From NCBI GenBank assembly GCA_963513935.1, contig OY740768.1, positions 61,731,523 through 61,795,522 of the forward strand: a stretch of DNA of 64,000 bases, given 5' to 3'. Shown piece by piece: positions 11,706 through 24,879 of this stretch (position 1 is the stretch's first letter; the number at the start of each line of letters is the position of its first letter). The translations under genes and the position numbers were made by a program. The notes beneath the pieces were generated by a model. The model worked only from the letters and a program-made list of their open reading frames with translations, ran no database searches and was not told the DNA's origin. The stretch comes from Aphrophora alni (Eukaryota > Arthropoda > Insecta > Hemiptera > Aphrophoridae).

Positions 11706-12416
11706 GTAAGTCAATTTTATTTAATGCAAAGTGTTAGCATATGTAGCCATGTATTCAAGTTACTCATGTTATTCAAATATACTAAAACAAATAAATAAAT
11801 GTAAATATAAATAGAAAAACTTTATATTTCAGTTTAAGAAAACCTGTTCAAAAGTAAAAAGAAACAAAAAATTAATTAATTTAAATATAAATAAATCAAC
11901 ATACCTTTTTATATAATTCGATAAAAGTAGTTCTTTTGTGTAACTATTACAGCTCTTTTAACTCACCATGAAATGTCTTTAGGTAGACTATATTGTTACC
12001 AGGCTACTGAAATTATTAATTTGGAACCAACTGGTAACAATGTTTATAAAAAAAAAAGAAAGACAAATTTTATAATTAACAAAGACAAAGATTTATTTAA
12101 TTTGAATAGAAGTTTTGCGGATCAGATTTCACCATTCACAATTATTTTTTTGTTAGGCAAATTACAAGGTTTTTTTTAAAAAAAAAATTTATATATATAT
12201 ATATATAAAAAAGGAGTTTAAGTGTTCTGACACATATACATATACATATACAAAAGCTGAAAATGGCAAATTATATAACAAGTTTGGTGCTATCCAAAAC
12301 TTAGTCTAAAGATACCTATAAATAAATAAATAAATATTTATATATAGAAACACATCATATAAATGAGTGGATGTTATACCATTCTCTTTTCAAAAGAACA
12401 AATTCATATTACATAC

Positions 12417-12420
<4 letters not shown>

Positions 12421-12490
<70 letters not shown>
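12421..12490. repeat. (AT)n microsatellite
   Basis: About 35 uninterrupted AT units. It yields a spurious Ile/Tyr reading frame. Confidence 0.97.
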
Positions 12491-12494
<4 letters not shown>

Positions 12495-15323
12495 GTGTAT
12501 AAAAAAAGAAATATATATAGAAAAATTTAAATTTGAAAAGAAGAGAAACATTAGAATTTAGAAAATATTGAAATTTATTAAATTTTGAAAATTTTTAAAC
12601 ATTGAAATTTTTAAATATTGACGTCAATTTTTTATTTTATTAATTTTGAAAGGTAACCCCTTTGGGGTCGTGAAAGCCGAAAAGTTTGCATGCAGCACCA
12701 CCCAAAATTAATTATCTTATAAATTATTATACATTATTACATATAAATAATAAAGGACACATTATCAAACAGGGTTCAGTTCTAAATATCTATGAAGAAC
12801 AGGTTCACAATTTGAGTTCCTTTCTTTACACAAATGTTATTTTATAGTGCACTTAGTGAAGTTAGAGAAATAGTTTTTGTTATAAGCATGTCTGAAATAG
12901 TTAGGCAGAGTCTCTCAAAACAGATATCCAATTTTGCTGTACAGACTTGTACAATCTCCAGAACAAACTCCAATAAACTTGAAACAAACTCCAGCAAACT
13001 TGAACCAGCTTTTTGCTGTACAAAAGAAAAGCAAGTCGACTAGAGATTTATACAAACTTAGACATGCCATTGAACAAGTTTCTCTTATTACAATGTTTTG
13101 TTATTTCATCAAAATTAAAGGAAAATTATCGGAATTACAGAAATCCAAAAAAGATTATAATTAAGTCCTTCTTTGATGTTAATAATAACAGTATATAAAT
13201 ATCTCGATTTCTGTTTGATATAAAAGACTTGTAACAACAGTTAGAGAAAATTTCTAAAAGCAAAGATTCTAGTTCAAAAAATTTTTTTTTTTCTAGTTAG
13301 TATTTTGATATTATTTAATTCTTAATATTTTGACTGTTTAATACTTAATGTTTGACTGTTTAAAGTTTAATACATGACTGTTTAAATTTACATTTAGATT
13401 TTGTAAAGTATCTTTTAAATGAAAGAAATCTTTTTGCAAGTTATTAAGTTTCAATAAAAAACTTTGAATACCAAAAAGAAAATAAAAAACACATATTTCA
13501 ATAAACCAAGCTTAAAAATATGAACAAATTTTTGTATAGTGAAATCTGAACATACCTGGGTCGTATTGGAAGATTTCAAAAAAAAGAAACATGTGCCCTG
13601 TGTTATACAGAAAAACTCCACAAACTTTATCATTACACTTTACAAAATCACTGACATTTAAGAAAAGGCACTAGTTACATCGTGACAAGATGTCAAGTAT
13701 GATTTAAAACTAAATCTGAAGAAGAAAATATCCAAAAGGTTTCATTAAATTTATCGTGTCTACATTTTGAAGAGATAGAACTGGAATTGATGAGTCAGCT
13801 TGCTGCTTGATTCAGAGTCTATGAGGGAGGGGATGTCATACGATGTATGACAGCATCGGCCACCAGATCTCTCCACCTGACGGAAGCAATATGTTACGAT
13901 CAAGGGGAGGGTGGAAGGTAGATAAGCAGGTACAGATTATTTTTAATTGTGAATGACTTTACGGCTGGTTGATAATTTAGTACAGATTTATTTTAATTTA
14001 GTAGGACGTTACAATATTATGGGAATATTTTAAAAACCTGTCACTACATTTTACACACGTTTACAATTTTAAAATATATTATTTTACTAAAATGATCGTA
14101 AAAGTCAAATTTTGGGTTGTGGCCATAACATTTCACTTTTATTATAACTAGTACACTCTATATATGTTGCTACCTAAGACTAAATGTGTAGTGTGTTAAA
14201 TTTGTATTTCTTGTTTATACAAACAAGTTATATGTAGTTCTATGTGCTTATTGTGTATGTATTGGTTAACATAATTATCTGTAAAACAAATAACAGTAAC
14301 ACAAGCTACATACAAATCAGAATATAATAAGGAATATTAAAACAACCTGTGTTACAACGTCAACGACTATTACTCTTTATTCTTTTCAAATAATTATATT
14401 TTTCATCCGGCACGGCTATTAAATGAATTCAACTGCATGTAGAGTCAATACTAACAGACCTGATTGGAAATTGAGCATTACATTTGTATAATCATTAATA
14501 TAGATCACAAATAAAAATCATTTCATTTAAATATATTATAAATTCAACATCATTTATTATAAACTACCTTCGTTCCCTTGGAATTCGAGCTAATTATAAT
14601 ACAAAGACATAAAGTAATTACAATTTTTACGTCATTCACTGAGGAATTTTCCTTTTAGTTGTTAAATCAACGTACAAAATAGAAATGCACCCATCAAAAA
14701 ATAGTAATAAATACATGAACGCTAGTGGTAAACACGCTGTCTGTCAGAGCAATTATAATATAATGATTATCGTACTATTTTCTCTATTTTTTGAAAGGTG
14801 TAAAATCTTCATAGGTAAGTGGAAGTCCTGTCTCGATTGCGCTATTGATTCTCCATAGTCACGTTCAAGGCGGAGTTGAACTAAAATCACTTATAATTTT
14901 TAAACTCCTGAAACCATTTTAATATTAATTTTAATTTTAAATGACTTTATGATTAGGCACCAACTATGAATTTGATAAAATATATGTTGTGCGCAACAAT
15001 TTTAATAAAACAAAGACTCTATCTTGGCCAGATTAAAGTGAGGAAATAAAATATTGAAGGTAAAAATGTAAGAAAATGCGTAAAATATGTCGAAAAGTTA
15101 GATTTTTAGTACGTAATAAACTTGCAGACAAACATTGGCAGTTACTTGACCAATTTTATTCAAAAATTAAACCTAAAGAGATAATGTATCAACATTGGTT
15201 AGAAAACTACATGAAAATCGGATAATAGTAACTGAGTTTCAAAAAAAAAGAAAAAAAACGGATAGAGAGTAGGTAAACAGGCAGTCATATAGATGGACGG
15301 ACAGAGAGATATCAATTATGGCC

Positions 15324-15326
<3 letters not shown>

Positions 15327-15367
<41 letters not shown>
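15327..15367. repeat. (AT)n microsatellite
   Basis: About 20 AT units inside intron 1 of serine protease gene 1. Confidence 0.95.
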
Positions 15368-15370
<3 letters not shown>

Positions 15371-16486
15371 AATATCTGTGTTTAAATTTAAAATTAGTAT
15401 GCGAACAATTAATTAATTATAAGAATCAAACCTTAAGATAATGAAAGATCTGTTGTGTTGATGCCAATAAAAACTATTCAATTTACTAGGTACTGGTATT
15501 CCTTACAATTAAAATATTGACAATAATTATTATATACAGAATAAAACATATTTTATGTTCTAATTACCACCATTCTTTATATAACTTATACTTTATAATA
15601 TGGTACAAAATTACTTTAGTTAAAATGCGCAGGTAAATAACAAAAAATTAAACTAAAATAATTATTATTGAAATTAGAATATGAATTTTAAGCGTTTAAT
15701 CGTTAAATTGTTACCTGAGTATTTATTGGTTAAACTCTGTAAAGGAAGGCATATCGCGTCTGGAATAAAACATCTTCTCTAAAGCTTAATAATCAGATTG
15801 CTTGCTATTATGTCCGCTTTAAAGCTTAAAAGATTTGGAGATATTTTTCTTGTGCAATATAAAACTTCTTTTGTAAAATTATATCAGATGAATTTAGGAG
15901 TATAATTAAAAAAAAAAAAATTAATAGTGAATTCAAAAAATAATAATAGCAAACCAATTAAGGGTTTAATTAAGTTTTCCTAATTTAGTAAAGAGTGTAC
16001 CATTTTTTTTTTAAATAATGGTGGGGGTGATTAGGTTTTTCCCAACTCATGGTTTACCAGCGGCAAACACATTTCATAAGGTAGTATGTGCTTTACTTGA
16101 ACCCAAACTATATATACGTTTAATCGATATATACTAGGGAAATGTTACTTACTGATTATTAACATAAAATGTATATAAATTAAAAAATCTTTTTACATAA
16201 TTTGAACGGATTGCTTATATATTCCTACCGAACAAACAGCAAGAGAGACAAAGTGAAAACATGTAAAGATTAATAAAACTGTTAACTCATAAAGTTCTAC
16301 AATGTGCATTTTTTATTAATTTTAAAAAAAGTTTACAGATATATGTGATTAACACATAGGTTATATAAGTTATATATAGGTTATATTGTAACATGCCTTA
16401 ATTGGAAAGGAACGAAGAAAAATATATTTTTATAATTTTTAATTATAATTTATAAATGGCTTAGTTACCTTAATTTTCTATTTCAG

Positions 16487-16755
16487 AGCATATGTAAAAA
16501 TAATAAATCTTGTGGGGGATCGTGTGGATCTACTGTATTAAGCCCAACGCATGCTCTGACTGCTGCACATTGTTTAAGGGAATGTTCTTGTAAAGGGTTT
16601 ATTGACGACAGTAATTGTTCTAAATGTCAATTCCACAACGTAAATGATTATACGTTATATGCTGGAAGCCTTGTGCCCAAATCGTATTCAGCGAAATCAA
16701 AGTTAAAAACATATTACATTCATCCAGAACACAAATTTAGAGATATTAAACACAA
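16487..16755 (+). CDS. Serine protease gene 1, exon 2 (catalytic His)
   Basis: The exon starts after tctatttcag in phase 0 and ends two bases into a codon at a GTGAGT donor (16756). It encodes CGSTVLSPTHALTAAHC, with the catalytic His of S1 proteases in TAAHC. An unusual cysteine cluster follows at once: C-S-C, eight residues, C-x-x-C (ECSCKGFIDDSNCSKCQF), then DYTLYAGS and a HPEHKF motif. The cluster is an insertion relative to ordinary trypsins and recurs with identical spacing in gene 2. It could form extra disulfides or bind metal; the sequence alone cannot decide. Confidence 0.88.
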
Positions 16756-18579
16756 GTGAGTATCAGATAAATTTATCATATTTATGTAATTAAATCTATT
16801 TTAGTTATTAGATAGTTTAAATTATTGATCACAATCCGTCTAAATTTTGTCGTTAATCACAATTTGTTGTTAAAAGGGGTTATAAATAGTAGTATTACTA
16901 TGGAAGAATGCTGAGGAATCAAAAACTATATTATGACAGAAAAAAAATATTAACCTTCGCTGTATTAGTGTGACGCATATTAAAAAAAAAAAAAATTATT
17001 GTATGTTATTATTATATATTATTATTGTATATTATTATCCCTATTCCAAAGTCAATAAACATTTCCTTTTTTTTTACGTTTCTTTTCTAAATTAGTAACC
17101 GATAGTAGTCCTACATATAAATATCGTTAAATAAATATCCCCCCCCCTATTTAAAATTCATTTAAATATTTTTTTCTTATTTAAAATATTTTGTTTTTGC
17201 GTAAAATCGATGTCGTTTTTCCTTTTTTTCCAAACATGAAAAATATATTTTTTTTTTATTCTACCTCGAAATTTTGTTTTAATAATAGTATCCACTGGGG
17301 AAAATACCTTTCCCAAATATCATATTTTCCTCTTTAATTATAGCTAATTTTCGTGTGTAACGTATGGGGAAGTGATAAATTTATTTAGATTATATATATT
17401 TTTTTATAAAGTAACATTATTTATAACAATAGTATAATTTAGCTTTTATTAATTAAAATATTCAGGGTTGGTAACAGTTTCCAAGTTGTTTTTCTTTTCT
17501 ATAATTAATATTGTTTCACCAAGTAATCACCTTGGTATTTCATACATCAATAAACAAAAAGAATAATGAAAAAGAGAAGGAGAATGGAAAAGTATTTTTC
17601 GCAAATTTAGGGATTATATTTTAAAATGATATGATATTCTTCGTTACTTTCCAATTAAGGCATGTTACAATATAATTATTTAGCTTGCCGATTTAATTTA
17701 AATTTTTTGTATGCAAAATATTAACATTTAATAACATTAAATAAATGGAATAATTTTCAAGTAATTTTGCATTTACAGTACCGTCATAACAGCAACAGAA
17801 GTCGATTTATATATTTATTTAGTAATTAGGAAGGTCAAAATGAATTTTTGCCGTAGATAACGGAAACCGTAGTTCAAACGATTACCTAGCAATCTTTAAT
17901 AATAGAAACCTTTACATCGAATTCTAGACGTATTTACAGTTTTGTTCACTTTATCTGTAAAAGTTAATTGCTTAATTTTTGTTATTTCCTATACATAATT
18001 AAAGTTCATAATTCATATTTATTGATTTACCTTAAATTATAAATTTAAACAAGTCATAAATATAAACTTAAAAAATGATAAACAAGTCTTTTCAGCCTGT
18101 TGACCTTGAATTTGTTTTAACATGGATTCTACGATTTTGGTGAAATATAATATTCCCCATTCGCCTTTTATATAACTCCCCACCAATAATAAAATTATGT
18201 CCCTTAAATAATTATACCCCCAGAGTTAATCGAATTTATATACCGTGTATATATTTTTTAAAAATAAATTTAACTACAAATTTCTTTTACGTGGCCACAT
18301 TAATTCCCATACTAACACTAATTGAACCTAAATAATTAACAGCGGATAATTAACAGTATTGAAACTTGTTTTAAGCAAAATAGTTACCTTTTGGTTTTGT
18401 ATCCTCTTCTGTGCTAAAATTTAAACTAATTAATTATAGTTCTTTTTTGGAACCTACAAGTGATTGAACTTAATAGTACATTTTACCCTGGTGCAATATA
18501 TAACCCTTATGAGTCTTCCCAGACGTAACCTGGTATTCTCTTATCTTTACTGTTAAATTTTCTCAATGTCTAATTATGG
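16756..18579 (+). other. First part of intron 2 of serine protease gene 1
   Basis: Very AT-rich, with A/T homopolymers and a C8 run near 17140. No gene, RNA or element boundary recognised. The whole intron runs to 30318 (13.6 kb) and contains the elements listed below. Confidence 0.6.
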
Positions 18580-21500
18580 AATCCTTATATATTCTGGTCA
18601 TAGACCGGCCCCAATTCCCTTTACCATCGATACTGCCGTACCCATCGTAAATGGGTCAACAAAATCTTTTTTGCCGTATTGTAATCTGCCCCTGCCGATA
18701 TGCTCGAGCCAAATCGGGGTTTGATTCACTCGGAGTGGGATAATAGAGTCGACTCTCTATTGCAGCATCCACCAAGTAATCTGTCTTCCATAACGCAGTT
18801 TGGCGTAGAGGTACCAACCCTATCTGCTACAGTCCCCAGCTTATTATATCGGAGATATTGAGGTTCATCTAACCCCACCGCCAAAGGGCTTGATTCTATA
18901 ATACCAGTCGTAAATCCGCACCTCAGCCAAAGCCTACAATCTTTAACACCTTCTAAGTTGCAACCTATGGATACCTTCCTCATTGTGTTGTTAATCATTT
19001 CAAGAATCAATAAGTTGAACCCCGGTTTTGACAAATCTTATTTGTTTAACTAACAAGTTTCGTATTCTAGGATCTTGCAGGGGTTTATAAAACAAGAAAT
19101 CCAAAAGAAGTGTCCTATATCGACTTTTACAACGGACGTCATTAGAACACTATTACCTCAACATACCTTTCATCAATCCCTGGCTCAATGGGTATATCGC
19201 CACCAGAGGCAAGAAAATATGGAGAATAATGTCTGCAGCATCCGCGATATGTCCAAATTACTACAACCGGAAGTTACAGAGTGTTATATAGTTCAGACAT
19301 TTTTTCTGGGGTGTATTGAAAGGCGGAGGCGCTACCGTGACCAGATCAACAATTTTTAATGAACTTGTGGCTCTAGTACCCATTATCAACAACGGTATTT
19401 ATAATAACAGAGCGCAATAAATAGAAGTCAGTAACCTAAGCTCCATGGGTCCTTGGCCCAGTTATTATATCTCTCGAAAACTCGATCTAATCGCTATTCC
19501 TCTAATCAGTATAAACCACATACAAACACTACTTAACACCCACCCTTGATGTCTACACAAAATTATTACTCCACAAATACAGAACTAGCCAATAATACCA
19601 ACAACCATTAATCGCAATACCGACACGCACCGTCACCCCGTCTTGATGACAAACCCCCTCAATCGTTCTATTCACGACATTTATACTGAAGCGGACAGCT
19701 CAGAGAGTCGATCAGCGTCATCCGTCATCCCAAACGGCTCGTAACACATATACTACAACCGGAAAACTACAAGGAGCGAATAAAATTATTATAATCAAAA
19801 TATCAGGATTACCACACAAAGACGTTAGGTAAGACCAACCTGTTATCGTACCACATTACCATTAAAGGTACTTCCATCAAAGTACGTTCAAGACCTTACC
19901 AATACGTTCCCCGAAACTACAAGCTCAGAGAGAGCATACTGATAAACTCCTCGCCAAGGATGTTATTTCTTCTTCCAAATATCCCCACGCCTACCTTGCC
20001 CTTTTAGTCCCCAAAAAATGAAGGCAAAACTCTCATGGTCGTGAAATATAAACCGATTAACCAGCTTACCATGCTCGAGGTTACTCCCATCCACACTCTC
20101 GAATTGGGCTTTCAATATTTGGGCAAGTCCAAATGGTTTTCCCTCCTGGATCTAAACCATGCCTTTATTCTTATCGCTTTAACTAGGAATCGAAGAAATA
20201 TACCTTCAGGCACGACCTTTGGTGTGTTCCTATCCCAAGATTACGATAGCGATTTAATGTCCGTCGTCTTCACCTCTAGGTCATTGAACCAACACGAACT
20301 GAACTTCTCTACTATGGTACAAGATTGTTTTGCAGTCGTATTTGCACTACAAAAGATCCAAAAATACCTGGAACACCGTCAATTCCAACTTTACACGGAC
20401 AACTTCGACCTGTCTTGGTTATTATACCACCCTCGACCTGTCGGCAAGCTGGCAAGGTGTACAGAATTTATAAACTAATTTAAATCCACAGTTCAACATA
20501 TAAGAGGGTCCGACAAAATTGTAGATGACTACCTGCCCCGTCTCTTTTAACCCTCTGGACTTTCTAAAATTCCATTTACAAAACCACCATCTAAAGTCCC
20601 CCTGATAACGACCGTATCCTTTTTGTCCAGTATGCTGGATCTTTTCAAAGATATCCATGTCAAAAAAATAGATGACCCGGTCATTTCAAAAATTTAAAAA
20701 CCCAATTATACTATTACAGAACACATCTTATTTTGGAGCAGCGTACGGGTAGAGTAGTCCTACCCTAAAAATTATTGAACATCGTACTCAAGTACCACCA
20801 CGAATTACCGATTTCTGCCCTTATGAGAATCGCTAAGACTTTTGCGCGTGTCTCCAGGCATAACTGGGGTCACGAATATAAAGGAAAAATAGCAAAGCAA
20901 GTGAAAGCCTGCGTTCTATGCTAACGGTATAAACAGACTCAAACCACTCGCGTCCGACACCAGGTATCCAAAATACTTACCTCCCCTTTTCAAAAAAATT
21001 TCATTGATTACATTGGTCAACTCTTAACAGAGACCCTTAACATTTCTCCTTACGGTGGTCAATACATTTTTAAATTTTATTTTCCTCTTCCCAACCTGAA
21101 ACATAAAATCACATGCTAAAAAAAATCATAAAAAAAGTTTTTACCTCTTTTGGATTTTCCAAATATTTAGTCACTTATAACGTTCCAAATTTTAAATCAG
21201 GATTAAAGGCCCAAATGTACTTTAATTTCGGTATAACCCTTATCAGCACCTGACTTTAATACATTAAACCGTCTCTGGCAGAAAGAGTTAATAAAAATAT
21301 AAAGGTTGCCTTGCGAATCTACCATGCGAAGCATGAAAATTATTGGGACAGAAATGTTCATTATTTCCGTTTAGCATTTAACACAGCAACACGCATGAGT
21401 ACTGGAGATTCCCTTTGCAACTCAAGCACAAAATCCGCGACCCCCACCGGCTGGTTTGGAATCTGGAAAATCTGATGCCCCCACCACAAAAACTGTCTAA

Positions 21501-21740
21501 TAATTTCGTTTGGTCTTCCGTCATTGATAGTTTGAAGTGAAAAATCAAAATGTAAGTACGCTAACAATGCTCCCTGTGGAAATAAAAGTTGAAAAATTTA
21601 ATTTTAAATTCCAGGTAGTATTATAATTCTCCAAACACATAACATAATCACCTATTTGAATCGGGTTACATAGTTCCGGAGTTTTAATAGGTTTAGCGTG
21701 CCGCGTGGGCCTTGTTCAAGGGGAGTCCGAATCCCATTTA
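18580..21740 (+). mobile_element. Decayed Gypsy LTR retrotransposon, plus strand
   Basis: Order along the strand fits Gypsy gag-pol. Gag-like: 19075-19359 with WVYRHQRQENMENNVCSIRD. Reverse transcriptase: 20035-20220 with YKPINQLTMLEVTPIHTLEL and LGKSKWFSLLDLNHAFI. RNase H: 20256-20478 with SRSLNQHELNFSTMVQDCFA, YLEHRQFQLYTDN and LSWLLYHPRPVGKLAR. Integrase relic: about 20800-21570, including an HAENHWDRN-like patch near 21330 and AFNTAT near 21378. The RT fingers join RNase H directly, so the RT active-site (YxDD) region has been deleted. Many stops and frameshifts elsewhere. No paired LTRs could be defined, so the limits are approximate. Confidence 0.8.
20035..20478 (+). pseudogene. Gypsy reverse transcriptase-RNase H relic with internal deletion
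   Basis: The longest open part of the Gypsy carcass, 147 codons. Residues 5-61 are RT fingers (KPINQLT, LGKSKWFSLLDLNHAF), then after TFGVFLSQDY the frame passes straight into the RNase H domain (SRSLNQHELNFS, FAVVFALQKIQKYLEHRQF, TDNFDLSWLLYHPRPVG). The RT catalytic aspartates that should lie between are gone. The frame is open across the junction, so the deletion was in frame. It cannot encode a working polymerase. Confidence 0.8.
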
Positions 21741-22117
21741 ACAGTAATGTTAACTTTATCAACGATATTTCATGAATAATTAGACCTAGATCCCTATTTT
21801 TTTTTTATTTGAAAGAATGTTTCTTTACCTAGTTCCTCAGACAGGATTATGCCAAAATTATAAAAATTAATAATTTTTACAAAAATATATAAAAAACTAA
21901 ATTTATTTTCTAAAATTTTATTACAAATATATATATTTTTTTCCTTTTAAAGCAGTAACACTTAGCCCTCTCATCAAGAACTCCAGCTATAGTCCAAATA
22001 TCTCCTGTAAAAAATTGGTGAAGTTATCTTTATTGTTTTTGAGTAATGCGTGAAAAATTGTCCAAATTCTTCGTCAACTTTAATGTAATAGCAGATATTT
22101 CTTGTTGAAACTCCATA

Positions 22118-22313
22118 TTCAAGGATAAAATAAAGCAAAAGCTTAAAGTTTCAAATATTTATTAGTATAAATGAGCTACAATTTTTTCGCCTTGCGGCAT
22201 TGTCGGGCAACTCTACGATGTTGCCCGACGATGCCGCAAGGCGAAACAATTGTAGCTCATTTATACTATTAAATATTTGAAACTTTAAGCTTTTGCTTTA
22301 TTTTATCCTTGAA
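22118..22313. repeat. Long near-perfect hairpin (foldback MITE or hairpin-RNA locus)
   Basis: The left arm from ttcaaggataaaataaagc (22118) through gcggcattgtcgggcaac pairs with the right arm gttgcccgacgatgccgc... to gctttattttatccttgaa (22313). The arms are about 93 bp with only a few mismatches, and the loop is about 8 bp (tctacgat). No coding potential. It lies in intron 2 of serine protease gene 1, so it would be transcribed with it. It could be a palindromic MITE, or a source of hairpin-derived small RNA; no target duplication is obvious. Confidence 0.85.
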
Positions 22314-22699
22314 AATTCTTCGTTTTCGAGAAATCGCAAAAACGACAAAACCAACTGTTATTAACTAAACTTCTGTAAAAAATATTAGGTTTACAGTACT
22401 ATAACTTTTTGTGGGAGTATATGATGTTAGCATAAGTTCTCATTAAATTTTTTTATTGTAAAGAAAAAATTAATATGGTATAGGCCTATTTCAGAAATAA
22501 CGCTACTTGTTTTACTAAATGTTGCCAATTTTACAAATATTTTGTATTATTCTCCTTAAACAGCTAAAATCCAGTGCAACAACAAAAAATATCATTTTAG
22601 TCTAAGTACTAGCTAATTAAAAATATATAAAGCTTTTCCTTTACATATTTTTCAAAAAAGAGTGACGAGTATTCAGAAACGTATGGATATTCCAATAAC

Positions 22700-24340
22700 A
22701 AAAACTCAAAAAGTAAACAAGGGTAGAAAACTAAACTCTAATGAACTCCAGCAATGTATGAAGGAGTATCTGGACCTTCCTCTTCTTTATACAAATCTTC
22801 AAGCCTTCTTCAGTTAAAAGATCTCCTCTGCCTTATTTTTCTCTCAAGATCTGTGATAGCTTTTCCGCTTTTCAAACTCGCACTCGATCAGACTGTTCCA
22901 TTGCATTCAATGTATGTTTCCCAATTTTAAAGGGTTCTAGGACTCATTTGCGTTCTGTGATTTCCCCTTCAGACCATTTTGAGCAGTTCAGGGTCAGCTA
23001 CGCTTTTAAATATGGGTTTAATTTCAAGCATGACTATTTCAGGTAGATGGAAATGCTCTTTGTGACTGTATGATAGAGTTGATGGCTGCCACTTCAGTTA
23101 AGCGATTCTTTCCTGATAGAGTTTTCCCATCGACAAGTTTAGTGACAGTTCTTTTTTATTTAAATTTTCTGATTCGGGTACACATTGTCTTTTGGACATG
23201 TCCAATAAATTCCATTTTGTTAATTTGGACATCTTCATAAGGTTTTGAATTGCAAACCGCAATGTAGGCATTGGAGTCTCCGTCACCTAAATAGCCAATA
23301 TGGCGTACACCATACCGTGAGACGGATCTTGAAAACATTTGGACTGCACTCTCGCACTCCATACCACCATCACTGGTACCTAAGTAGTTGGCAACACAAC
23401 GTGCAGCATGTTGATTTTTATGTTTTCCTGGACATTTGCAAAACTTTGAAAGTACAGTTTCTATACAGTATAGCTATATATATTTGAATGTACAGTATAA
23501 CTATATCTAATATTTTTCCTGAGTCAACGGAAATCAGCGATACAATTCCGTTCAGTGACACAAGACTTCTCTTTTGTCATGATCCGTCCAATGCCACAAT
23601 GCCACAGTTCTAGGACGATTAGGTCCATCAGGACCAGGACCAGTCATTTCTACTGTCTCTGCAACTGCAGTATTTATTGACTGCTCACACAGTAGTTTAC
23701 TTGTATACCCTAATACATTTTCATGCCTACCGTAAATTGTGGGAGGCGGAGAGAAATTTTAAAATCCCGCACAGAGTTTTTGCTGGGGTATATCCTTTTC
23801 CAATAGCTCTTAGTACGTACACTAAACTAATATTTACATCATATACATTTACACTTGTACTGGGCTTTTCAGTAGGCTTAGTATCTACAGTTATCTTATC
23901 ACAAATACCTTTTCAATTTGATTACTATTTACACAAAATATCGTAAACTGTGTCGCAATCCCTAAGAGTGGCTGTTTTTTCTTTTTTTCTCTCTTTTTTT
24001 AAAAAGTTTTGTTGCAAAATTTGCAGACTGCCACATCAGTAAGAGCCTCTTCCAATATGTTGAAATCAATGATTTCATACTCAAACCTTTCATTTGTGCT
24101 CCTTTAATAATCAAAATTACTCTCAAGCTTTCGCTTAGAACTTGATGCTTTTCTAGGCCTAGCGTTGGTAGTGCTAGGAGTTACAAATTCAAAGTGTTTT
24201 CTATTTCCTTACGTTTACCAATGTTTGTTTTTTCTAATAACTTGTTCTCCAAGTTCCCACTTTTGTTTTGTTCCCCATCACAAAATAGAACCAAACTAAA
24301 ACAGTTTTAGGCTAGTTATAAATCACTTCACTTTTAATAA
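22700..24340 (-). pseudogene. Mutator-like (MULE) transposase relic
   Basis: Read right to left: YEIIDFNILEEALTDVAVC with CKFCNKTF near 24090-23990, ETVEMTGPGPDG near 23660-23620, a patch like VSLISVDSGKILD near 23545-23505, VANYLGTSDGGMECESAVQM near 23395-23340, YLGDGDSNAYIAVCNSKPY at about 23295-23245, IGHVQKTMCTRIRKF, and LYLPEIVMLEIKPIFKSVAD near 23060-22995. These are in the order of the Mutator-like transposase domain that occurs widely in insect and cnidarian genomes (family recollection). Stops and frameshifts break it at several places. It could not act as a transposase. Confidence 0.75.
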
Positions 24341-24879
24341 TAACAAGCATACTGTTGAGGTTGAATGTAAAAAAAAAAATAATAAAAAAAAAAATTTAAA
24401 AAAAATCTCGTTGAAACTCCTCATCAATGTTGAAGCTATCTCTATTCTCTAAAATTTTATGTCTTCTCTCTTTTAACATTTCAAAATACTTTACCGGTAT
24501 GGCAGTGACTTCTGCTCCCATATCTAATTAGATAATCTCTGACATAACCCCTATTTTTATTTAGACAATCTCCTTGTTCTCTTGAATATCAACTTCTTGT
24601 ATGTCTTCCCTTAAATCTAAATGAATTTACCTTATTTCAATTTTTGTTATTTTTTTAAAATAATTTCTTTAGTTATTATTTTTTCTTTGCTATTATTTTT
24701 ATTTTCAAATTCGTCGCCATTGACCTCTTTTGCTCTTATATAATTAATTAACATTTTACTATTGCAATTGTTTCCATCTTTTGATTTGTTTTTAATAAAT
24801 AAAAAAAAAAATCCATTGCTTATTTACATTAATCTATTGATGTTTTAAAATTTTATCTTCAGCCTTGTCCTCCGTTTTT

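Larger units (their letters stand above)
11706..16486 (+). other. Intron 1 of serine protease gene 1
   Basis: A 4.8 kb GT-AG intron, very AT-rich. It holds (AT)n at 12421-12490 and 15327-15367 and, at about 12640-13950, a somewhat more GC-rich patch with short open frames and a gaggga-rich segment that may be an old retroelement remnant I could not identify. No internal gene is supported. The last 40 bp (aaatggcttag...taattttc...tttcag) match the equivalent end of gene 2 intron 1. Confidence 0.7.

Noticed and set aside
12367..12561. Ile/Tyr-repeat frame
   Set aside because: Translation of the (AT)n microsatellite.
18726..19034. 102-codon minus-strand frame
   Set aside because: Antisense to the Gypsy gag relic; the plus strand explains the sequence better.
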